Shown one piece after another: positions 50,323-55,993 of a stretch of 55,993 nucleotides of DNA; position 1 is the stretch's first letter, and each line of letters opens with the position of its first letter. A model generated the notes under the pieces. The model made no database searches. It was not told where the DNA came from and saw only the letters and a list, made by a program, of their open reading frames with translations. This stretch comes from UMGS1002 sp050946195 (GTDB lineage Bacteria > Bacillota > Clostridia > Oscillospirales > CAG-272): assembly GCA_050946195.1 (NCBI GenBank), contig JBMNUI010000004.1, positions 1-55,993 on the forward strand. Direction: 5' to 3'. The translations under genes were made by a program, and so were the position numbers.

Positions 50323-50351
50323 ATTATAACATATAAGTGTGGAAATGTAAA
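50323..50351 (-). promoter_or_regulatory. Promoter of the gdpP-to-ftsH operon
   Basis: On the minus strand TTTACA (50351-50346), 17-base spacer, TATAAT (50328-50323). The leader to gdpP is about 175 bases; I saw no c-di-AMP riboswitch in it. No strong terminator was found between the six genes. Confidence 0.82.
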
Positions 50352-50435
50352 CACTATTTATCGAATGAAATGTGGCGCCGGCGGGAAGGGAAGGTGAGGT
50401 ACCGGACATAAAAAGTTAACTTCATTTTTAATTAA

Positions 50436-50735
50436 ATATTTATTGACTTTGGCGGGCGTAATCAAGAGCTTTATGATGAAGAATTTTTTAAGTCGGGTTT
50501 TATTCTTATAACAGTGTTTACTGAAGGCTATCTTGGTGCCATGTATGACATAACTGTTTATTCGTGTGATAACGTTACAATACAAATCAATAAGATTCAA
50601 ACATCTCCAACATTATCGGATTTGAGGTCTGGCATATTGTTTAGTCCTGCAATGGAACGCCACATTGCATATAATGTTATTCAGGTACCGTATAATAATC
50701 AGGTTGTACAATATATTCAGACACAATTACCTTAA
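50436..50735 (+). pseudogene. AT-rich gene remnant, N-terminus missing
   Basis: A 99-codon open stretch begins right after a TAA with no ATG, GTG or ribosome-binding site near its beginning (the first GTG is 26 codons in). The translation contains DFGGRNQELYDEEFFKSGFI, then VFTEGYLGAMYDITVY, and ends IQTQLP. YDEEFF followed by a hydrophobic strand resembles the C-terminal part of small clostridial lipoproteins, but this is a weak likeness. It is far more AT-rich than the neighbours, suggesting a foreign, truncated gene. The rest of the gap up to rimP has a hairpin and the operon promoter. Confidence 0.55.
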
Positions 50736-50763
50736 ATTATTAAATGAAAAAGTTTAATGCATA

Positions 50764-50793
50764 CCCCGGTTATTCATGCGTACCGGGGTACGC
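50764..50793 (+). terminator. Hairpin before the rimP promoter
   Basis: TACCCCGGT pairs with ACCGGGGTA around a 12-base loop. It lies between the remnant and the rimP promoter; A-rich sequence follows rather than Ts on the + strand. Confidence 0.45.
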
Positions 50794-50813
50794 AAAAAAA
50801 TATAGAAAAGCTA

Positions 50814-50842
50814 TTGCATTTTCATTTCGGGTATGATATAAT
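50814..50842 (+). promoter_or_regulatory. Promoter of the rimP-infB operon
   Basis: TTGCAT (50814-50819), 17-base spacer, TATAAT (50837-50842). The ~97-base leader contains a 10-bp hairpin (TGAGAGTGGG with CCCACTCTCA, 50865-50892) and a second small stem before the start codon. Confidence 0.82.
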
Positions 50843-50945
50843 AACCGCAAGTATTACGGTTTGCGTTGAGAGTGGGTTTTTGGCCCACTCTCAATTGTCG
50901 AGAGGGGAGTGCTCCCCGGTCCGACAAAACGCAGAGGGAAAGAAG

Positions 50946-51425
50946 ATGAACAACCGTAAGAATATCGCCGGCCGGGTGGCCGAGCTTATTGCGCCGGCCG
51001 CTGTGGAGGCCGGACTTGTCCTGTGGGACGTTGAATTTGTCCGCGAGGGTGCGCGGCAGGTGCTGCGCGTCACCATAGATTCGCCCGAGGGTATTAGAAT
51101 CGACGACTGCGAGCGGTTTCACCGCATAATAGACCCGCTGCTCGATTCGGCAGACCCGATAGAGGGCAGATATTACCTTGAGGTCAGCTCGCCGGGAATC
51201 GAGCGGGAGCTTAAGACCGGGGCTCATTTTGAAGCCTGTGCCGGCTGCGAGGTGGAGGTAAAGCTCTACGCGCCCGACAAAACCGGTAAAAAGACCCACC
51301 GCGGCAAACTGGCCGGGCTTGTGGACGGCAGGATACTGCTCGACACGCCCGAGGGGCGGATTGAGGTCGACCGGGGTGCTGCCGCCCGGGTGCGCACCGT
51401 GTTTGCTTTTGATGACGACAAGTAA
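50946..51425 (+). CDS. rimP: Ribosome maturation factor RimP
   Basis: A 159-residue protein needed for 30S assembly. It has the N-terminal alpha/beta domain (LVLWDVEFVREGARQVLRVT, then DDCERFHRIIDPLLD) and YYLEVSSPGIERELK, with a C-terminal Sm-like barrel. The ATG at 50946 is preceded by GAGGGAAAG; an upstream in-frame start is inside the leader and is rejected. First gene of the operon, 40 bases before nusA. Secure. Confidence 0.95.
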   Translation: MNNRKNIAGRVAELIAPAAVEAGLVLWDVEFVREGARQVLRVTIDSPEGIRIDDCERFHRIIDPLLDSADPIEGRYYLEVSSPGIERELKTGAHFEACAGCEVEVKLYAPDKTGKKTHRGKLAGLVDGRILLDTPEGRIEVDRGAAARVRTVFAFDDDK

Positions 51426-51465
51426 TAGATATAACAGAGGAGAGGTATTGAAAGGAACAACCGCG

Positions 51466-52488
51466 ATGAACAAGGATTTTTTTGCGGCGCTCGACCTGCT
51501 TGAAAGGGAAAAGGGAATTCCGAAGGAATATATGATCGAAAAAATCGAAGCGGCGCTCATGTCGGCTTATAAAAAGGAATACGGCAACAACACCAACGTG
51601 CGCATACTTATAGACCCCGAGAAGGAGGAAATCAAGGTCTTTCAGCAGAAGGAGGTTGTCGAGGAGGTAACAAACCCGGAGACCCAGATATCGCTTGAGG
51701 ACGCAAGGCAGATAAGCAAGCGCTACACTGTGGGCAGCATAGTCGAGACAGAGATAAAAACCAAGAACTTCAGGCGGCTTTCGGCGGCGCAGGCAAAATC
51801 GGTCATAATCCAGAGCATACGCGAGGGCGAACGCCGCGCAATGCAGCAGGCCTATGAGAACAAGCGCGAGGAGATAATTACCGCCACGTTGACAAGGGTC
51901 GATCCGGTAACCGGCAACGCGGTGCTCGAAATCGGAACCGGACAGGCGGTTCTGCTGAAAAGCGAGCAGATACCCGGCGAGATCTTACGCGTGGGCGATA
52001 AGATAAAGGTGTTCATATCAGAGGTGAACAAAGAGGCAAGAGGGCCGCTTATCACCCTCTCCCGGGTTCACCCCGGGCTTGTCCGCCGCATGTTTGAGCT
52101 TGAGATACCCGAAATTCAGGACGGAATCGTGATTATCAAGGGAGTTGCGCGCGAGGCCGGCTCAAGGACCAAAATATCGGTCATGTCGCGCGACGAGGAC
52201 GTCGACCCGGTTGGAGCCTGCATCGGCCCGCACGGGATGAGAATTGCCGGGATTGTCGACGAGCTGTGCGGCGAGAAGATAGATATTGTCAAATACAGTG
52301 ATATTCCGGAGGAATATATAGCCTCGGCACTCGCCCCGGCCTCGGTCGAGGCGGTGACCCTGACCGGCGAGCGGTCCTGCAGAGTTACCGTCAGCCCCGA
52401 CCAGCTTTCGCTGGCTATTGGCAAGGAGGGGCAGAATGCCCGGCTTGCCGCGTGGCTGACCGGTTATAAAATAGATATAAAGGCGTAA
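51466..52488 (+). CDS. nusA: Transcription termination/antitermination protein NusA
   Basis: A 340-residue RNA polymerase-binding factor. The N-terminal domain begins MNKDFFAALDLLEREKGIPK, followed by S1 (VGSIVETEIKTKNFRR...), KH1 and KH2 (DPVGACIGPHGMRIAGIV and LAIGKEGQNARLAAWLTGYK). It lacks the acidic C-terminal repeats of Proteobacteria, as normal in Firmicutes. An in-frame TTG at 51448 with GGAGAGG is a possible alternative start, but the ATG at 51466 matches the family. Secure. Confidence 0.97.
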   Translation: MNKDFFAALDLLEREKGIPKEYMIEKIEAALMSAYKKEYGNNTNVRILIDPEKEEIKVFQQKEVVEEVTNPETQISLEDARQISKRYTVGSIVETEIKTKNFRRLSAAQAKSVIIQSIREGERRAMQQAYENKREEIITATLTRVDPVTGNAVLEIGTGQAVLLKSEQIPGEILRVGDKIKVFISEVNKEARGPLITLSRVHPGLVRRMFELEIPEIQDGIVIIKGVAREAGSRTKISVMSRDEDVDPVGACIGPHGMRIAGIVDELCGEKIDIVKYSDIPEEYIASALAPASVEAVTLTGERSCRVTVSPDQLSLAIGKEGQNARLAAWLTGYKIDIKA

Positions 52489-52498
52489 CGTCAAAACT

Positions 52499-52786
52499 AT
52501 GGAGCAGAAGAAAAAAAAGAAAATTCCCGAACGCCAGTGCCTCGGATGCAACGAGCACAAGCCCAAGCGCGAACTGCTCCGGGTGGTGCGCACCCCCGAA
52601 GGGGAGGTCATGCTCGACTTTACCGGCAGGAAAAACGGGCGCGGGGCGTACATCTGTCATGATATCAAGTGCCTGAAGAAGGCAAGAAAGTCAAAGCGGC
52701 TTGACCGCAGCCTCGGCTGCGAGGTGCCCGAGGAAGTTTACAACGCAATGGAAGCCGAGCTTGCCCGAAATGGAGAAGCAGACTGA
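52499..52786 (+). CDS. ylxR: YlxR/RnpM family RNA-binding protein
   Basis: A 95-residue basic protein of the DUF448 family. It starts with a Lys run, then PERQCLGCNEHKPKRELLRV and GRGAYICHDIKCLKKARKSK, the family's conserved cysteines and basic residues. Bacillus RnpM binds the RNase P RNA. It lies 10 bases after nusA and overlaps ylxQ by 17 bases. Secure family. Confidence 0.95.
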   Translation: MEQKKKKKIPERQCLGCNEHKPKRELLRVVRTPEGEVMLDFTGRKNGRGAYICHDIKCLKKARKSKRLDRSLGCEVPEEVYNAMEAELARNGEAD

Positions 52787-53120
52787 AAAAAACAGCCGGT
52801 TGCTCTTGACTCTCGGCCTCTGCGCCCGCGCCGGCGCCCTGATTTACGGCACAGAGCAGATTTGTACAGCCTTACGGCGTGGCAGGGGCGCTCCGCTTCT
52901 GGTGGTTGAAGCATCCGACACCTCGGCAAACACCCGCAAAAAACTAACCGGCAAATGCAAATACTATAAAGTCAGACACACAGTAATCCCGCACGGTATG
53001 GCGGCGCTCGGCAGGGCGCTCGGCAGGTCTGAAGTGGCGGCGGTCGGAATTACCGACCCGCAGCTATGCAGGGCAGTAGAAAAACAGTTTGACAGACAGT
53101 GCGACTCAGACGAAGGATAA
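52770..53120 (+). CDS. ylxQ: L7Ae-family RNA-binding protein YlxQ
   Basis: A 116-residue L7Ae/L30e-fold protein: LTLGLCARAGALIYGTEQIC, LLVVEASDTSANTRKKLTGK and AVGITDPQLCRAVEKQF. Homologues bind kink-turn RNA; the Bacillus one is ribosome-associated. The start at 52770 lies inside ylxR, giving a 17-base overlap in another frame. infB starts 16 bases after its stop. Start codon less certain than the family. Confidence 0.92.
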   Translation: MEKQTEKNSRLLLTLGLCARAGALIYGTEQICTALRRGRGAPLLVVEASDTSANTRKKLTGKCKYYKVRHTVIPHGMAALGRALGRSEVAAVGITDPQLCRAVEKQFDRQCDSDEG

Positions 53121-53136
53121 ATCCAGGAGGAAATAT

Positions 53137-55665
53137 ATGGCACTACCGCAATATAAAATCAATCAGCTTGCAAAGGACCTCGGTATCAAAACCAAGGAGA
53201 TTACCGGCATTCTCAAAGAGAAGGGAATAGAGGTAAGAGTACAGAAAGTGCTTGAGCCCTTTGAGTTTGACATTCTCTTTGAGGCACTAACTAGGGCATA
53301 TCAGATAAAAAATATAGAAGACTATATTGACGGGATCACATATATTCCTTCAAAAATCGTCAAGGAGCACGAGTCGCGCAAATCACAAAAGCGCACCGAG
53401 GCAAAATCTGTCCAGACGGCCGAGAAGCAAAAGCAGGCCGGGCAGCCGAAAGAGCAGCAAAAGGTTGCAGAACAGAAGCCGGCAGAGCCAAAACTGCCAG
53501 GGAAAAAGCCGGCGGAGCAGCCGAAAACTGCCGAATCCCAAAAAGGCGCAGAACGGAAAACCGCGCCGCAGCCTAAAAAGCCGCAGGAGGGTCGGCCTGC
53601 TGCCCAGGCACAACAGCAGACACAGGCTCAGAAAAAAGAGAAAGAGCGCAAGGAAGCCTCCAAAGAGAAATTCCGGCCCCAGCCGATTGTCCGCAAGCAG
53701 GCCGCAAGTCCCGAGAGGCAGGCCAAAAAGCGCATAATTGATACCAGAGGCATGACCATAGACCTCTCAAAGTATGACGACCGCTTTGAGACAATCGCAC
53801 CCGAGTCGGTCCGCGACATGCGCGGCGGCAGCGAAAAGGTCAAGCGCAGCAAGGCGGCAAGCCAGCCGGTAAAGGGGCAGAAGATTGTCCCGAAAAAGGC
53901 CGAGCCGATAAAGAAGCAGCCGGTGCATGTCTCGATACCAGACGAAATCCGGGTGGGCGAGCTTGCCTCAAGGCTGAAGGTGACGGCAAGCGAGGTCATA
54001 AAGCGGCTTATGATAATGGGAGTCATGGTCACCGTCAACGAATATATAGACTATGACACGGCATATCTTGTCTCCGTCGACCTGGGCGCCGAGGTAACCC
54101 GGGAAGTTGTGGTTACAATCGAGGATAAACTGTTTGAGGAGGAGCAGGACGGGGAGGAGGACCTGCAGCCGCGTGCGCCGGTGGTCTGTGTCATGGGGCA
54201 TGTCGACCACGGCAAGACCTCGCTGCTCGACGCCATGCGCCACTCCAACGTGACCGCCGCGGAGGCCGGCGGAATTACCCAGCATATAGGCGCCTACCGT
54301 GTTAAGGTCAATGGGCGGGAAATCACCTTCCTTGACACGCCGGGACATGAAGCCTTCACGGAAATGCGTGCCCGCGGCGCCATGGCAACCGACATAGCCA
54401 TACTTGTGGTCGCCGCCGACGACGGTATCATGCCTCAGACCGTCGAGGCAATAAACCACGCCAAGGCCGCCGGAGTCGATATTATCGTCGCCATAAACAA
54501 AATCGACAAGCCCACCGCAAACCCCGACCGGGTCATCAAGGAGCTGACCAAATATGACCTGGTTCCCGAAGCCTGGGGCGGCGACGTCATCTGCGTGCCG
54601 GTCTCGGCCCTCACGGGGCAGGGAATCAACGACCTGCTCGAGAGCATCCTGCTGATGGCTGACATCAAGGAGTTCAAGGCCAACCCCAATCGCCGGGCAA
54701 AGGGAATTGTTATTGAAGCCAAGCTTGACAAGGGCAGGGGTCCGGTGGCAACCCTTCTTGTTCAGAACGGGACGCTTCACACCGGCGACGTGGTAATTGC
54801 CGGAACGGCGGTCGGCCGTGTCCGCCTGATGACCGACCATAAAGGCAAGGTTATAAAGGCGGCTACCTCGTCTATGCCGGTTGAGATCACCGGGCTTTCG
54901 GAAGTCCCGTCGGCGGGTGACACCTTCAATGCCGTCGAGGACGAAAAGATGGCCAGGACCCTAGCCGAAAAGCGCCGTGCCGAGGCAAAGGAGGAAGCCT
55001 TCAAGGCAAATGCCCGCGCCAACTTAAATGACCTCTTTGCTCAGATTTCCGAAGGTGTCAAGACCCTCAATATCATAGTCAAGGCCGACGTCGACGGCTC
55101 TGCCGAGGCGGTCAAGGCCGCCCTTGAGAAGATTTCGAACGAAGAAGTCAAGGTCAAGGTCATCCATTCGGCAGTCGGCGGAATCACCGAGGGCGACGTC
55201 ACCTTTGCCGCGGCTTCGAACGCCATTATCATCGGGTTTAATGTCCGGCCCGACAAGCCGGCGCTCGACTCTGCCGCGCGTCAGGGCGTTGAAATTCGGA
55301 CCTATCGCGTGATATACGACTGCATCGAGGAAGTAACGGCTGCCATGAAGGGCATGCTCGCACCCAAATACAGGGAGAACCTGCTCGGGCATGCCGAGGT
55401 CAGGCAGGCTATCCGCGTTCCGAATGTCGGGATAATAGCCGGCTCGTATGTTCAGGACGGCAAAGTTACCCGCAACTCGCTTATCCGGGTGCTGCGGGGC
55501 GGGGTGGTTATCTTCGAGGACAAGATCGCGTCGCTCAAGCGCTTCAAGGACGACGTCCGCGAGGTTGCGGCCGGCTACGAATGCGGAATCGGGCTTGAAA
55601 AATTTAGCGACATCAAGGTCGGAGACATACTCGAAGCGTATATTATGGAAGAAATACAGGAATAA
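53137..55665 (+). CDS. infB: Translation initiation factor IF-2
   Basis: An 842-residue GTPase that places initiator tRNA on the ribosome. The N-terminal IF2_N domain (YKINQLAKDLGIKTKEITGI) is followed by ~200 residues rich in Lys, Gln, Glu, Ala and Pro, a second IF2_N segment (VGELASRLKVTASEVIKRLM) and the G domain with GHVDHGKTSLLDAMR, LDTPGHEAF and AINKID. Domains II-IV follow to the end. AGGAGG precedes the ATG. It is last in this operon; a strong terminator follows. Secure. Confidence 0.98.
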   Translation: MALPQYKINQLAKDLGIKTKEITGILKEKGIEVRVQKVLEPFEFDILFEALTRAYQIKNIEDYIDGITYIPSKIVKEHESRKSQKRTEAKSVQTAEKQKQAGQPKEQQKVAEQKPAEPKLPGKKPAEQPKTAESQKGAERKTAPQPKKPQEGRPAAQAQQQTQAQKKEKERKEASKEKFRPQPIVRKQAASPERQAKKRIIDTRGMTIDLSKYDDRFETIAPESVRDMRGGSEKVKRSKAASQPVKGQKIVPKKAEPIKKQPVHVSIPDEIRVGELASRLKVTASEVIKRLMIMGVMVTVNEYIDYDTAYLVSVDLGAEVTREVVVTIEDKLFEEEQDGEEDLQPRAPVVCVMGHVDHGKTSLLDAMRHSNVTAAEAGGITQHIGAYRVKVNGREITFLDTPGHEAFTEMRARGAMATDIAILVVAADDGIMPQTVEAINHAKAAGVDIIVAINKIDKPTANPDRVIKELTKYDLVPEAWGGDVICVPVSALTGQGINDLLESILLMADIKEFKANPNRRAKGIVIEAKLDKGRGPVATLLVQNGTLHTGDVVIAGTAVGRVRLMTDHKGKVIKAATSSMPVEITGLSEVPSAGDTFNAVEDEKMARTLAEKRRAEAKEEAFKANARANLNDLFAQISEGVKTLNIIVKADVDGSAEAVKAALEKISNEEVKVKVIHSAVGGITEGDVTFAAASNAIIIGFNVRPDKPALDSAARQGVEIRTYRVIYDCIEEVTAAMKGMLAPKYRENLLGHAEVRQAIRVPNVGIIAGSYVQDGKVTRNSLIRVLRGGVVIFEDKIASLKRFKDDVREVAAGYECGIGLEKFSDIKVGDILEAYIMEEIQE

Positions 55666-55673
55666 TGGAATAT

Positions 55674-55705
55674 AAAACCTCCGGGGCAGAGCTCCGGAGG
55701 TTTTT
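55674..55705 (+). terminator. Terminator of the rimP-infB operon
   Basis: AAAACCTCCGG pairs with CCGGAGGTTTT around a 9-base loop, ending in TTTTT, 9 bases after infB. Confidence 0.93.
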
Positions 55706-55745
55706 CCGGCTTTCGGAATTTGTGTAAAATAAAATATATTTACTC

Positions 55746-55795
55746 ATCATTATTGACAAAAATGATTGCATGTGGTATCATTATTGACAAGAATG
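55746..55795 (+). promoter_or_regulatory. Direct repeats with embedded promoter
   Basis: Two copies of a 19-base sequence (ATCATTATTGACAAAAATG, second copy with one A to G change) at 55746-55764 and 55777-55795, 31 bases apart. The first contains TTGACA, 17 bases before TATCAT (55776-55781). AATGCT-GTT-AGCATT follows at 55792-55806. The layout looks like a repressor-controlled promoter of a mobile element. Confidence 0.6.
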
Positions 55796-55822
55796 CTGTT
55801 AGCATTTTACAAACAACGAGAG

Positions 55823-55900
55823 ATGAGCGAAATAAAGATATTCAACAACCCAAAAGCGAGAGAGAGCAATAAGCAAGCAAGGCTAAAAGGCGCCGGATAA
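55823..55900 (+). CDS. Short frame resembling the start of a phage antirepressor
   Basis: A 25-codon frame beginning MSEIKIFNNPK, then ending in RLKGAG. The first nine residues match the usual opening of BRO-N phage antirepressors as I recall them, but the homology stops there, so it is a truncated remnant, a leader peptide or coincidence. GAGAG precedes the ATG. It follows the direct-repeat promoter. Confidence 0.35.
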   Translation: MSEIKIFNNPKARESNKQARLKGAG

Positions 55901-55947
55901 AACGGCGCGAAATAGGTATAAAGTTTCGGGAAACGGATGTGGAAACG

Positions 55948-55993
55948 ATGTCAAGCGTAACGCATCAGAGTTTTTTTAGAAAGTTTATACTTT
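55948..55993 (+). CDS. Possible partial frame at the window edge
   Basis: An ATG at 55948 preceded by GGAAACG opens a frame to the window edge, MSSVTHQSFFRKFIL. Too short to judge; AT-rich like the surrounding bases. Confidence 0.22.
   Translation, partial: MSSVTHQSFFRKFIL

Overview
The window is about 56 kb of a high-GC, probably endospore-forming, anaerobic Firmicute of class Clostridia, most likely an uncultured member of the Oscillospirales. That placement is inference. It rests on gene content: SpoVG, a SpoIIQ-like M23 protein, an hcp-type hybrid cluster protein, a UPF0210/ACT pair, GdpP-L9-DnaB and TilS-Hpt-FtsH order, a rimP-nusA-ylxR-ylxQ-infB operon, and CCA-encoding tRNA genes with near-consensus sigma-A promoters. 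Most of the window is ordinary chromosome. No rRNA, CRISPR array, intact prophage or insertion sequence was seen.

Layout. 0-5.7 kb: UPF0210 and ACT proteins, a small membrane protein, a YmdB phosphodiesterase, a cupin-hcp pair and an AraC-type regulator. 5.9-12.4 kb: a probable cell-surface operon with an FAD oxidoreductase, an orphan solute-binding lipoprotein, a GLUG-like repeat surface protein and a metallo-beta-lactamase-fold lipoprotein with a duplicated N-terminal domain. 12.4-16.2 kb: a possible gene remnant, a secreted endonuclease/phosphatase-fold lipoprotein, a five-gene tRNA array (Val-Asp-Phe-Gly-Cys), a membrane-anchored XRE regulator and a TrpR-like YerC protein. 16.3-22.2 kb: murC, spoVG, a phosphodiesterase-lipid kinase pair and a cluster of unusual small proteins. 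22.3-28.1 kb: an exonuclease-DUF2007-thiI-phosphoribosyltransferase operon behind a possible attenuator, a PiT phosphate transporter with its DUF47 partner, a possible small RNA and tRNA-Trp. 28.3-42 kb: a heterodimeric ABC exporter, three sugar-related genes, an M23 protein, asnS, an N-acetylglucosamine-kinase-like gene, two tandem SGNH hydrolases and mrnC. 42.1-50.3 kb: a six-gene leftward unit gdpP-rplI-dnaB-tilS-hpt-ftsH. 50.4-55.7 kb: a truncated AT-rich remnant and the rightward rimP-infB operon, closed by a strong terminator. The last 290 bases are AT-rich and look like the edge of a mobile element.

The most distinctive feature is an interspersed two-hairpin repeat found at six intergenic sites. 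It has a conserved GC-rich hairpin, then a second hairpin whose arm sequence differs between copies while pairing is largely kept, then a conserved tail. One copy supplies the last codons and stop of a gene. Other leads are the surface operon, the exonuclease with a duplicated N-terminal module, the 20.3-21.6 kb small-protein cluster, the attenuator-like leader at 25.65 kb and the promoter-plus-terminator unit at 27.8-27.96 kb.
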